DNA of 64,000 nucleotides from Ridgeia piscesae (lineage: Eukaryota > Annelida > Polychaeta > Sabellida > Siboglinidae). Positions 12,521-24,262 of this stretch are shown in pieces. The first letter of the stretch is position 1. The number at the start of each line of letters is the position of its first letter. The stretch lies in NCBI GenBank assembly GCA_025642075.2, contig JAODUO010000148.1, positions 22,501 to 86,500 on the forward strand, in the 5' to 3' direction. A program made the position numbers and the translations under genes. The notes under the pieces were generated by a model that had not been told where the DNA came from, made no database searches, and was given only the letters and a program-made list of their open reading frames with translations.

Positions 12521-14148
12521 TATCTTCTAATAATTTGCAAACTTCTAAGTGGAAGCCAGCCATGTCTTTACAATTGCTTCTAATTTGTTCCATGCAACAA
12601 CAGCTGCTCATAGCCTTTGTCATGATATTGAAGAGTACCTGTTAGACACTACAGGATGTGAATTGGATTTGATATTCCCCAGGACATAGCCATATATGTA
12701 AAATGTATGCATGTAGTAATGATACATGTGTAGTTTTACATTTAGAGTATGGTTGAGATACTGGTATTGTTGCGAGGTTTTTGTGTAGGAAAGCATTAAT
12801 AGTTTATGTTTATCATTTACATGTTATAATGGTTAATATATGTAGTTTTTGAAAGGTTTTATGTTTTAGTATATATCTTGTTTTGAAATGTTTCTGTATT
12901 ATTTTGATTTGTTCATGATGTAACATTGGTTTAAAAAAATCAGTATTAATACAGTTATTTGTTCCTACAATATGTACCTTACCATTGTGAAGGATTTACT
13001 ATGATGGTATTATTTTGTTTAAATATGTGACATGCGAATTGTTTTACATGTTTCAGGCTTACTTAATAAGAATATGTAAAAGTAATAACTGTTGTGTTCA
13101 CATTTGTATGGTATTAATGTGCAAAACATTAAAACCTTGTATGGAATTTATCACACAATGACTGACAACAAGTGTTTACTTACATATGTTTATTGCTCAT
13201 GTTCCTTCATACTAAGTATGATACATATGCTAATGTGCATTCATGTTTTACCAAAAAAAAATTATCATAGCATTTATATTACAACAAATATACATATCTA
13301 TATGAGTGACACACATTATTCAACGATTACAATAGTATGTATAATAATAAGAATACAATAAAAGAGAAAGTTATTTATATGCAAGCTGTAGCACAACAGA
13401 AATGTATGTGGACTGAAACACATTGCGAATCTCTACAACATAACAATAGTGAGGTAATTTAAAAATGCGTAATGTTACAACACTATTTTGTATAACATAC
13501 TGAACAGTAGATAATGTTGCATAAAAACAAAAGTACAACATTGCATAATATTACAAAAGAAGTTATTGTGACCAAGAAAACAGGCGCATGTCATTGCACA
13601 TTCAACAGTAAAGAAGGAGAAATAGTCAATGAAGTAAACACAAGATAAAGTATTTTTGAACAGTAATGATATAAAAAATGCTACATAATCAGCAACCGGG
13701 GGATGGTCACTGGACCAAGCAAATGCAGCACCACCTGGAATGTACTTGGCCTCATGGGGAACACGGCAATGAATTTAGCAGGCAAGTAATGTGGCATTAC
13801 GTATGTTGCATTCGGTGATGGTCATCACGTAACCTGTTTTAGAGGAACAGAAGAGTAAATAAACATGTTTATTTAAGCAAAATATAATTATCTAGTATGC
13901 CACTTACATCAAGAAAACGGGGCAGGTATATATAGCATAAACTATATATGCAATGATGATAAAGTAAAATATGTATAAGGATGTGAAGAAGCAGGGTAAA
14001 CAATTTGTCTTTGGAAGTGTTTTATATAGACAGCGCATGTTTACCAGTTGTGTTACATGTGTCAGGTATATATTTACAAATAAACCTGGATATTCATATG
14101 CATAACACTGGTAAAGTATAAAATGAATTTACATATTTCTTTCTGATG

Positions 14149-14196
<48 letters not shown>

Positions 14197-14961
14197 CATA
14201 ACATAGACATCATATTAAATAAGTATTCCATTATGGAAACAACACAACCTATTAACTCCATAGCGAGCCAAAAAGCCAAGGTCACAGTTGTGCCGCGGGC
14301 CCACGCCCACAAAAATGACAAGCCATGGGAGTAAAACAAGTGTTTATTTGTTAAAATAACCCTTCATAATTTACGAAATACAACTTACAACATCAACGCG
14401 GCTGATGTTAACTCATCAGCGTATTGATCGATGGCATGATGATGATAATCATCATCATTTGACGAAAATAAATCATTACACGGTAACGCCACGGCTGCGT
14501 CTCCGTCCATATTTAAACGCGCTGGTTGCTATGCTGGTTGCTATGCGTCCCGAACGTCTCCGACCTTCTCCAAAGTCTTTTCTTTTTCAACGTCTCCGCA
14601 TTCTCCGTGTTCGCGAACTCCGCGGACTGCAAATAGAATACGCCCATTGTGCCGTGGTAGGTCGATCTAGCATAAACCATGTGACCCAAAAAGCACAGGA
14701 CGTCGGCAGCTGCTGATTGTTTCGCCAGTTATACCCGGTGTAACGGCCATTCTATTTTTACGAAATGACAAGTACGCATTTAAAAAAAAACTGACTGCAT
14801 ACTAGTTAAACTATTAACACATTACATATCTGATCATAAAAGAACCGGTTTGACGATTAGCAAACGAGTGGAGGTAGTAGCTTTAAGCAGCTAACAGTTA
14901 CTGAGTATTACAATTACCATCCTTTTTAATCCTTTTTAATAAGACAACTCGAGTTTAGTAG

Positions 14962-14965
<4 letters not shown>

Positions 14966-15016
<51 letters not shown>
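14966..15016. repeat. (TA)n tract at LTR element boundary
   Basis: AT dinucleotide run directly abutting the LTR that begins at 15017. A short TATATATATA also follows the other LTR at 20488, so the element probably inserted into an AT repeat. Confidence 0.9.
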
Positions 15017-15017
<1 letters not shown>

Positions 15018-16313
15018 GTCAAGGACGAGAACTCGAGCGGTCACCGTTCACAATGTCTTTATTCACATGCAGAAAGCAAAACAAAACCCTGTAACAACCA
15101 TAAATCACAGTGAGTACAGGCATCATTACATACAGTACAATATACAACATCATGTAAGAAGATCCATCTCTGCACACACTACTTAAGTTCAATACTTAAG
15201 CCAACATGCCAACACTGGCAATTAACTGAATAAATAACGCAATACCTACGTATTGCATTAAGTAATTAATACTGCATGCATGACTTTGGTGGCAATAATG
15301 ATTAATCAAACTCTTACTTAGTCTAAGACAAGTACATGTTTACGCACACCCCAAATGGCAAATATAATATAGAAATACAAGACTAAATCATGATATGTAC
15401 CTGCCCACAGTCAGATGTCAGGACTACAAATTCAGGCTTCTTGCTTCCAAAGCATTCATGAAGCAATCACGCTGCAGAACAAAAATATGTTTCTACATCG
15501 TGTCTACATACATTACATCAGTGCTGACCCCTAGTGCCGAACACCCAGACTTGTACTACAAGTCAACAGTTTGCAAACTCATTAATGTTAAACCACTGTC
15601 TTAATTTGTGATCCATCACCAACAACCATGCTGTGACACTAAAGACGTTCTCTCACAATACATATATCGGCAAGTACTAGCACTTAACCATACCAATACT
15701 GGTTACCATTTCTCGATCGACCCACGTGGATAGTGACGATTTAATTGACTTAAAACATTTGATAAATACATTAATACAACGATTTGTCGCTTCTTCCATA
15801 GAAAAACAACCTCAGTGTTCAACGTACACTCTACACGGCATGCTGCTGCACAGTTCAGTCAGTATACATGACAATCATAACAGTTAGCTGTGGCATCATT
15901 ACCCGGTAGTTACAAGCCCATATCAGAGGATTTCACATGTGGGAATACGAAGGGAAATTATAACTACTGCAATAACTATGTAACAACGTAAGTATTAACT
16001 GTCCACAATTATCAAGGCGCAATAATGGCTCACATGTTACAGCACTCATGGCTCAAATGTTATTATACAATTGCAGTAATTAAACTCACCAAAGCAACTT
16101 CCCACTGAAAACACAGCCTCGTGCGCCCGGCTGTTTGCTTGCTCTCACACTCTCCCCCAAATCCCGCTATCATCCCGCCGATCAAACTGCAGTGACACCT
16201 ATTGTCACTGCTAATTAAACTAAACATTAATCACCAGGTGGAGTCACCGATTACTTAACCAAATAAATGCACAAAATACATACAATATGATAGCGTCATG
16301 GCGGTCCATGACA
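15017..16313 (-). repeat. 3' LTR (minus-strand element)
   Basis: TGTCAAGGACGAGAACTCGA at the left end and GGTCCATGACA at the right. The inverted termini TGTCA/TGACA match those of the partner LTR. The sequence next to its inner edge read on the minus strand is AAAACTGGGGCAGA, a modest polypurine-tract candidate. Confidence 0.95.
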
Positions 16314-17056
16314 TCTGCCCCAGTTTTGTCTGTATCCGTCCACGGATTACACCAACACCAAACACTTGTGACCCAAAGGCCTCACAATAGACACAGTATG
16401 AATAAAAAGACAGTAATACACACGACTACACCCACTGGTTGGTGCGGGCAACCCCTGTCTCCACCTGGAGCAAACACCATTACGCTTTCATAGCATCGAA
16501 TATAAAGTAAATAAGTTTTAAACAAAAATTAAAATATAGCAAAATTAAACACAGTAAATGATGCGGGCGATCCCTGTCTCCACATGGAGCAACCATCATA
16601 ACCATTTTCACACTACCTGTAAAAGTAGAATTTCCCCTGGACCACATCTCAACCAGCACTCCTCAGTGAGGTGACACCCATGCCACAACAAATATTTGTA
16701 AATTTACCTTAGCCTGGGAAACAATGCTAGACATACGGGCAGGGCAACACACAGCAGCCAAAGGTAGAGGAAATCCATGTCCCGCTAGTGCAGGCAACTA
16801 TCCTCACTCAGTGGCTCCACCTACCAAAACATATATACCGTAACAACACAGTGCCCCATGGTAGTGGGAAAACACCTGTCCTGCTCATACAGGCAACTAC
16901 CATGGTCACTGTGTTCAGGAGATATACCGACCCATATCTACAGACATGCAGAGTCGTGCGACTTCCTGCACCAACGGTATGCGCTGGCCTTGCTGCCAAC
17001 TAAATTATGTGGTTGTCTCCACGCAGCCAACCAATGCCGATGTTTTCTACTCACAG
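16314..17056. other. Untranslated 3' internal region of the gag-only element
   Basis: No coding frame. Contains two copies of a 38-40 bp motif including CCCTGTCTCCAC and TGGAGCAA (about 16441-16480 and 16561-16601), and further related blocks with GCAGGCAACTA near 16790 and 16890. Confidence 0.6.
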
Positions 17057-18547
17057 TCAACTCGCACCTCTCATTTTCCAGCCTCTCTGCCTCGCTTTGG
17101 AAGAGCTCCACATCCACCTGAGTGGCCTCACATGGACAAACTGTGGCCTCTCTTTTTCTGCCGGCATGGACATATGGCACTGCAGCTCTGCCACCTGCTC
17201 GCTGAACTGGCTTTTCTGCTCAGTGAGCTCCTCCAAATCCCCGAGTTCCTTCACCAGGGCTCCACATTCAACCTGGTTGCCCTTCAACTGGTTAATCAGT
17301 TGAGCATTCTTGCTGCCGGCCACCACCGCATCAGCCCTGGCTGATTCCACAGAGAATCTCAATGTTGAGATTTCCATATTTGCTTTGTGCAACCTCGCAG
17401 CTAATCCCAAGTTCTCATTTGCTACCATGTGCAGTTCCTCCCCCTGCACCCTCATCTGCTCCTGGCCAGCCTGTAGGGATACTACCTGTTGACGGAGCTG
17501 TACCTCCAATGTCTCTGCCTCCAACAACCTCCCTTCCAACTCTACAATCCTCCCTTCTGCAATAGCCAACCTCTCTGTCACCCCCTTAGATAAAGCTCCA
17601 TCTATCTGATCACTAGCCAGATGTGTCACTTGAGCACTGATCTGCTCAGGCCTTCTGCTCCTTACATCTACACACTTATTCTGTGGGCAATCGCGGACAA
17701 AGTGGCCCTCCTGCTTGCAGTGGAAACAGGAGGTACCTCTGCGATTACATCGCTTGGATGGGGCCCTCTTCTTGGGACATTCTTTGATGAACTGACCCTG
17801 TTCCCTACAATAGAAACATGAGCCATCTTGGGGGTTAGGCCTGGTCGAGCTTGCTGGTCTAGCCAGTGCTGCTAACTGAGGTTGGCCAGCCAGACTGGGC
17901 AACTGGTCCATCACTACCTGCATTTGCCCAGCTGTCTGGCACTGCTGTGATACCAGCTGCATTACTTGCGTTTGCAGCTGCTGCTGCATCTGTGCTATGT
18001 CTAAAAGTCCACAATTGACTGGAGACGAATCTTGCCCTTCCCTGGCACAATGTTGTTCGTCGTCCAGCAAACAGAGGGCCTCATTCCGCATGTGGTGAAA
18101 GGGCATGCCTGCAGAATGAAAAGCAATCCGCCTCAGCTCTCGACAAACAGACTGCTCCTGAACGCCCTCAATAAATTGATACTTCAGAGCAGTGTCGCGC
18201 AGTAGGGCCAGTGCCTGACCCTCTGCCTTCTCCATGCGATTGCGCAATCCCACAAGCACTCTGCTGTATTCAGCCAGAGTCTCCCCATCCAACTGCACTC
18301 GAGCGTAGAACTCTGCACTCAATGAATTCACTGTTTCATGTGGTGCAAAATGCAATTTCAGCAGTGCAACCAAAGCACCATAATCATGTCGCTCCACATC
18401 GGGGTGGCACAACACTTCCTCCCTTGCACACCCTCCTAGGTGGTCAAGAATTACCACTGCCTTATCAACATCACTCACCCCTGTCTGACGTACATACACA
18501 TCAAACTGGTCCAACCACTCAATCAGAGTTGGATCACCAGCAGTCAT
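17057..18547 (-). CDS. gag: Retrotransposon Gag with two zinc knuckles and C-terminal coiled coil
   Basis: A 496-codon open frame on the minus strand. Residues about 1-165 match the Ty3/gypsy Gag capsid pattern (GDPTLIEWLDQFDVYV, LRDTALKYQFIEGV, CRELRRIAF). Two CCHC knuckles follow at about 245-295: CFYCREQGQFIKEC (the usual central GH is GQ, with F next) and the canonical CFHCKQEGHFVRDC. Instead of protease and RT, residues about 315-465 form a heptad-rich, Glu/Leu/Gln-rich segment predicted to be coiled coil (RIVELEGRLLEAETLEVQLR). The upstream sequence encodes matching Gag N-terminus (APTIKLAKFLGYP) in this frame, so the true start is upstream of 18547, possibly 18681 across a frame change. 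Expected role: RNA packaging and particle assembly for a non-autonomous element. Confidence 0.85.
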   Translation of the reverse strand: MTAGDPTLIEWLDQFDVYVRQTGVSDVDKAVVILDHLGGCAREEVLCHPDVERHDYGALVALLKLHFAPHETVNSLSAEFYARVQLDGETLAEYSRVLVGLRNRMEKAEGQALALLRDTALKYQFIEGVQEQSVCRELRRIAFHSAGMPFHHMRNEALCLLDDEQHCAREGQDSSPVNCGLLDIAQMQQQLQTQVMQLVSQQCQTAGQMQVVMDQLPSLAGQPQLAALARPASSTRPNPQDGSCFYCREQGQFIKECPKKRAPSKRCNRRGTSCFHCKQEGHFVRDCPQNKCVDVRSRRPEQISAQVTHLASDQIDGALSKGVTERLAIAEGRIVELEGRLLEAETLEVQLRQQVVSLQAGQEQMRVQGEELHMVANENLGLAARLHKANMEISTLRFSVESARADAVVAGSKNAQLINQLKGNQVECGALVKELGDLEELTEQKSQFSEQVAELQCHMSMPAEKERPQFVHVRPLRWMWSSSKARQRGWKMRGAS

Positions 18548-18899
18548 AGGGTAGCCCAGAAATTTAGCCAGCTTAATTGTTGGAGCAGGTGGGGCCCTAA
18601 ATTGCTGAAGGACCCAGCCAATGTTGCTGCTAAAGCCGCGTTTGACTGTGCAATTAATGCTGCAATTTGTTCATCAGTCATAGCTTGGATGGGAAACAAG
18701 GATACTTTGAATAATGAAACTGAAATGAAAAGACAAGTGTCAGCTGACTGAGGAAGTACTGACTAAAATCTCAGATATGCAGAATAAGCACCACAAAGAA
18801 CATTAAAATAATATACACCAACTGACATACTTCCACTGCGTATAAGTATAGCTGCAACTTTGATTAATATGAACAATAACACAATATAATACGCAACAT

Positions 18900-19090
18900 A
18901 TACTCTATGGCTGCAGCACCTGTACTGCTGGTAAGTATACTGCTACACCTTAACCACATCCATAGCACTTGTACTGCTACACCATAACCACAACTACAGC
19001 AATTGTACTGCTATACCATAACCACATCCATAGCACTTGTACTGCTACACCATAACCACAACTACAGCAATTGTACTGCTACACCCACAA
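18900..19090. repeat. Short tandem repeats in the retrotransposon leader
   Basis: Alternating units built on ACTGCTACACCATAACCAC and CATAGCACTTGT / TACAGCAATTGT, about 3-4 copies, between the primer-binding site and gag. Confidence 0.75.
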
Positions 19091-19167
19091 GTGCTAATTA
19101 CAAGAACGACGTAGCTCACCATGAACTACACGACTGTGCGACAGGGTCTTTTTCTTTCTTGCGGGGC

Positions 19168-19187
19168 AATCCCACTTCCGGACACCA
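19168..19187 (-). promoter_or_regulatory. Primer-binding site, tRNA-Leu-like
   Basis: Read on the minus strand, TGGTGTCCGGAAGTGGGATT starts 2 nt after the 5' LTR. It is complementary to a tRNA 3' end finishing CCA, and resembles the acceptor/T-arm region of tRNA-Leu. The tRNA identity is an inference. Confidence 0.75.
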
Positions 19188-19189
19188 GT

Positions 19190-20486
19190 TGTCAAGGACG
19201 AGAACTCGAGCGGTCACCGTTCACAATGTCTTTATTCACATGCAGAAAGCAAAACAAAACCCTGTAACAACCATAAATCACAGTGAGTACAGGCATCATT
19301 ACATACAGTACAATATACAACATCATGTAAGAAGATCCATCTCTGCACACACTACTTAAGTTCAATACTTAAGCCAACATGCCAACACTGGCAATTAACT
19401 GAATAAATAACGCAATACCTACGTATTGCATTAAGTAATTAATACTGCATGCATGACTTTGGTGGCAATAATGATTAATCAAACTCTTACTTAGTCTAAG
19501 ACAAGTACATGTTTACGCACACCCCAAATGGCAAATATAATATAGAAATACAAGACTAAATCATGATATGTACCTGCCCACAGTCAGATGTCAGGACTAC
19601 AAATTCAGGCTTCTTGCTTCCAAAGCATTCATGAAGCAATCACGCTGCAGAACAAAAATATGTTTCTACATCGTGTCTACATACATTACATCAGTGCTGA
19701 CCCCTAGTGCCGAACACCCAGACTTGTACTACAAGTCAACAGTTTGCAAACTCATTAATGTTAAACCACTGTCTTAATTTGTGATCCATCACCAACAACC
19801 ATGCTGTGACACTAAAGACGTTCTCTCACAATACATATATCGGCAAGTACTAGCACTTAACCATACCAATACTAGTTACCATTTCTCGATCGACCCACGT
19901 GGATAGTGACGATTTAATTGACTTAAAACGTTTGATAAATACATTAATACAACGATTTGTCGCTTCTTCCATAGAAAAACAACCTCAGTGTTCAACGTAC
20001 ACTCTACACGGCATGCTGCTGCACAGTTCAGTCAGTATACATGACAATCATAACAGTTAGCTGTGGCATCATTACCCGGTAGTTACAAGCCCATATCAGA
20101 GGATTTCACATGTGGGAATACGAAGGGAAATTATAACTACTGCAATAACTATGTAACAACGTAAGTATTAACTGTCCACAATTATCAATGCGCAATAATG
20201 GCTCACATGTTACAGCACTCATGGCTCAAATGTTATTATACAATTGCAGTAATTAAACTCACCAAAGCAACTTCCCACTGAAAACACAGCCTCGTGCGCC
20301 CGGCTGTTTGCTTGCTCTCACACTCTCCCCCAAATCCCGCTATCATCCCGCCGATCAAACTGCAGTGACACCTATTGTCACTGCTAATTAACACTAAACA
20401 TTAATCACCAGGTGGAGTCACCGATTACTTAACCAAATAAATGCACAAAATACATACAATATGATAGCGTCATGGCGGTCCATGAC

Positions 20487-20487
<1 letters not shown>
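19190..20487 (-). repeat. 5' LTR (minus-strand element)
   Basis: Nearly identical to 15017-16313; one extra base lies in the AATTAACACTAAAC segment near 20390. Expected to carry the promoter of the element, though I cannot assign a TATA box. Confidence 0.95.
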
Positions 20488-20700
<213 letters not shown>

Positions 20701-20721
20701 AATATGTTTGTGTGTGTCGAA

Positions 20722-20937
<216 letters not shown>

Positions 20938-20977
20938 TTTGTGTTTATATGTGCACGCGCACATACCTTTATGTATG

Positions 20978-21092
<115 letters not shown>

Positions 21093-21157
21093 GAGTATGA
21101 ATATATAAATTACGTATGTGTTTTGTCGTACAGAAAACGTCATGCAGAGTTGAAGAG

Positions 21158-22411
21158 ATGAAGGTACACACCAAGTCGTTGATGTGTCGCTGTTTTCTGG
21201 TCAGCGCCCTCGTCGGCCTGCTCAACCTTGTCCTATATAGTTTCATAAAATCCAGTAAGCTGTCTAACGCAGACACCTCGACGAAATCTGTGTTGGAGCT
21301 GATCGGTGACATTCCACAGGTCGACACGCAACCTCCGAGATGCGACCGAGAACGTATCAACATGGTCTACATCAAGACGCACAAGACGGCCAGTGATACG
21401 ACCACCAACATACTACATCGATTCGGTCTGCGACGGCAGTTGGCATTCGTACTACCCGTCCACGGGCACGTACACCTATGTCACCCGTATCTGTTAGAAC
21501 CTTACTGCTTTCGCCCCCTCAAGACAAAACAGTTTAACATTATGTGTCAGCATGTCGTCTACGCGCCGGAAGTGATGTCACGCATCATGCCTCCCGACTC
21601 GATCTACTTCACGACTATCCGCGAACCGCTCGCTCGGGCGAAATCCACCTTCGCGTACTTTCGTTTGCATGACCGAGCTACAAACCTCATTGGCGGCAAC
21701 AAGTTCGAACGCTATTTGGAGGACATACCGCGAAATGAACGCAGAATAAAATCTCCGGACAACTTCAATGTGAGAGGAGCCAATTGCTTCCCAGTCGGCT
21801 ATAGCGATTTGCTTAACGGCATGGCGTTTGACCTCGGCTTTCCCACTGGCTTTCACTATGATACCGTCGACCAATCGCAAAACGCCACGTTTATCCGCGA
21901 GTGGATGATGGCACTCAGCCGCCAGTTCAGTCTCGTCATGGTTGTCGAATATTTCCACGAGTCCCTTGTGCTTTTGCGGCGTCTCATGTGCTGGACTACG
22001 GAAGACATAATTTATCTCAAGCAAAACGAGAGGAAATACATTAATAAGAACACTAGTACCGACCCAAAGCTTATCGCCAACTTCCGCCGGTACAACGTCC
22101 CCGATTATGTGCTCTACGATCACTTCAATCGGACGCTGTGGCGGAAGATTGCTGACGCCGGCGATGACTTCTGGGCGGAAGTGGAACACTTCAACGGCGT
22201 GATCGCAACGATTGCGCAGTTCTGCCACGCGTCACCGACTGTTGGCGGCTCTACACTAGTCATCCCAAAGTCGCCGTGGAACGGTGAATTCACACTGCAA
22301 CGCGGGTACTGCGTAAAGATGGAAAAATTAGTTTATGGAGACGTGGTTCGGCTTTATGAATCTTTGCCGGACAAGAAAACTGAGACCAAGCGTTTTGTGC
22401 CGGGATGTTGA
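21158..22411 (+). CDS. Galactose-3-O-sulfotransferase-like enzyme
   Basis: A complete 417-residue frame. The family transfers sulfate from PAPS to the 3-OH of galactose on glycolipids or glycoproteins in the Golgi (GAL3ST, galactosylceramide sulfotransferase). Residues about 5-30 form a single hydrophobic segment (MCRCFLVSALVGLLNLVLYS), fitting a type II Golgi anchor. The PAPS 5'-phosphosulfate loop is IKTHKTASDTTTNIL (about 72-86). The 3'-phosphate site is FTTIREPLARAKSTFAYF (about 151-168), matching the family's FT-R-P...S-F-YF pattern. N-glycosylation sequons include NAT and NRT. I chose the ATG at 21158 because an acceptor-like TTTTGTCGTACAG lies at 21121-21133, which would exclude the earlier in-frame ATG at 21116. 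Any 5' noncoding exon was not found. Length is normal for the family and no break is seen. The exact acceptor sugar cannot be told. Confidence 0.9.
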   Translation: MKVHTKSLMCRCFLVSALVGLLNLVLYSFIKSSKLSNADTSTKSVLELIGDIPQVDTQPPRCDRERINMVYIKTHKTASDTTTNILHRFGLRRQLAFVLPVHGHVHLCHPYLLEPYCFRPLKTKQFNIMCQHVVYAPEVMSRIMPPDSIYFTTIREPLARAKSTFAYFRLHDRATNLIGGNKFERYLEDIPRNERRIKSPDNFNVRGANCFPVGYSDLLNGMAFDLGFPTGFHYDTVDQSQNATFIREWMMALSRQFSLVMVVEYFHESLVLLRRLMCWTTEDIIYLKQNERKYINKNTSTDPKLIANFRRYNVPDYVLYDHFNRTLWRKIADAGDDFWAEVEHFNGVIATIAQFCHASPTVGGSTLVIPKSPWNGEFTLQRGYCVKMEKLVYGDVVRLYESLPDKKTETKRFVPGC

Positions 22412-22710
22412 CAAGACTAACTCGCAGGTGGCTTTAGACAATAATCGTTTTAGTTGGACTGGTAATTTGCAGAAAGTGTCGGTTGATACGCCACTACTAC
22501 GTTTCCTATGCCGCCTCCGCTTATAAATCACCTATCAACACTGACTAAAAGTGGACCAAATTGATAGTTGGTGATACTGTTAATAAATAGTCGGTGTGTG
22601 TGATAGATATAGAGGTCTTGCTCAAGTAATTCAATTGTAAACAGACCAGCGTTGCGACGAGTTCATGAAGGCGAGGATCTCTATAAAGTAAACATGTCGT
22701 GCGCTGGAAA
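22412..22710 (+). other. Probable 3' UTR / flank of the sulfotransferase gene
   Basis: No coding signal after the stop. A polyadenylation site could not be assigned with confidence. Confidence 0.4.
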
Positions 22711-22711
22711 A

Positions 22712-23215
22712 GGCTGCCATAATTTATCCCATGGTATTTTACTGTAATCAACTAAACTGGCTCGGTGGTGAAACGACTAATTGCAAACCAATTATAGAGT
22801 GAATGTTAACTAAGTCAAATTAATAAACGGAACATGCTATGTCCAACTGACGTGTGCCTTTGATGTGAATGTCACGAGGAAGACTTCGGCTGGCACCAGC
22901 TGACACCACTTAACATACTAGCTGTGTACACATGCACGTACGCACGCACTCACGTACCCACGCACACATGCACACAACACACACCATGATACGATAGACC
23001 GTACTCGCTTGATCGCTCGCATGCTCGCTCGCTGACCGACCGACCGACCGACCGACGGACCGACCGACCGACCGACCGACCGACCGACCGACCGACCGAC
23101 CGACCGACCGACCGACCGACCGACCGACCGACCGACCGACCGACCGACCGACCGACCGACCGACCGACCGACCGACCGACCGACCGACCGACCGACCGAC
23201 CGACCACCGACCAGA
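22712..23215. repeat. Inverted-duplicate segment, copy 1
   Basis: From about 22715 (CATAATTTATCCCATGGTATT) through a unique block into a (CCGA)n tract. The same order of blocks occurs reverse-complemented at about 38220-38906, with roughly 90% identity over the unique part by eye. Confidence 0.85.
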
Positions 23216-23447
23216 CTACGCGACCGACCGACATCGCCGACCGACCGCACCGACCGACCGACCGACCGACCGACCGAGACCGACCGACCGACCGACCGAC
23301 CGACCGACCGACCGACCGACCGACCGACCGACCGACCGACCGACCGACCGACCGACCGACGACCGACCGACCGACCGACCGACCGACCGACCGACCGACC
23401 GACCGACCGACCGACCGACCGACCGACCGACCGACGGACCGACCGCC
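23033..23447. repeat. (CCGA)n tetranucleotide array
   Basis: About 415 bp of CCGA with a few phase slips (near 23203-23280). The SVGRSVGR ORFs are artefacts. Confidence 0.98.
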
Positions 23448-23705
23448 TCGCTCGTTCGTTCGTTCGTTCGTTCCCTCCCTCCCTCCTTCCCTCCCTCCCT
23501 CCCTCCCTCCCTCCTCCCTCCCTCCTTCCATCCCTCTATACCTCCCTCCCTCACTCACTCACTCATTCATTCACTCACTGTCTCACTCACTCAAACACTC
23601 GTTCACTCACTCATTCACTCACTCACCCACTCACTCACTCACTCCCCCACTTACTCATTTAATCACACGCTCACTCACTCATTCACTCACTCACTCACAC
23701 ACTCA
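23448..23705. repeat. CGTT / CCCT / ACTC simple-repeat mosaic
   Basis: Successive short blocks of CGTT, CCCT and CACT/CATT tetranucleotides. Confidence 0.95.
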
Positions 23706-23717
23706 TGTTATAATATA

Positions 23718-23955
23718 TTTTGTATGTATGCATGGTACGTATGTATGTATTTACGTATGTATGTATGTATGTGTTGTATGTATGTATGTATGTATGTATG
23801 TATGTATGTATGTATGTATGTATGTATGTATGTATGTATGTATGTATGTATGTATGTATGTATGTATGTATGTATGTGTATGTATGTATGCAAGTATGTA
23901 TGTACGTATGCATGTATGTATGTATGTATGTATGCATGTATGTATGTATGTAAGT
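23718..23955. repeat. (GTAT)n tetranucleotide array
   Basis: About 240 bp of GTAT/ATGT repeats with occasional substitutions, followed by a CACT run to about 23986. Confidence 0.97.
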
Positions 23956-24009
23956 CATTTACTCACTCACTCACTCACTCACTCACCCTTCATACACCTT
24001 AACCAATAA

Positions 24010-24188
24010 TGATAACAATTATAAATGCCGATGACCACAACCAGAGGGCGCCACTCCGGTTCACTGACCGTCCATCCACATAGTGCGTCTGGCTTGGTGG
24101 CAAGTCGGGATGTCTTCGGTCAAGCAACACTAGCTTACGAAGTAATGCTATGCCTAATGCCATGACCCAACACTTCAAATTGATATTT

Positions 24189-24262
<74 letters not shown>

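Larger units (their letters stand above)
15017..20487 (-). mobile_element. Young gag-only LTR retrotransposon (gypsy-like)
   Basis: Two direct repeats of 1,297 and 1,298 bp (15017-16313 and 19190-20487) start TGTCA and end TGACA. They bound a 2,876-bp internal region. Minus-strand order: 5' LTR (19190-20487), primer-binding site, gag, 3' LTR (15017-16313). I counted about three substitutions and a 1-2 bp indel between the LTRs, so insertion was recent. No protease, RT, RNase H or integrase is present, so it must be non-autonomous. A target-site duplication cannot be resolved because both flanks are AT repeats (TATAA versus TATAT). Confidence 0.92.

Noticed and set aside
15395..15604. 69-codon ORF present twice (also 19568-19777)
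   Set aside because: Identical because it lies within both LTRs; no domain, and it is antisense to the element.
21578..22228. 216-codon minus-strand ORF
   Set aside because: Shadow of the Gal3ST-like gene on the opposite strand, which has the family motifs.
22918..23558. SVGRSVGR-repeat ORFs (also 37962-38812)
   Set aside because: Translation of CCGA/CGGT tetranucleotides in all frames; no evidence of a protein.
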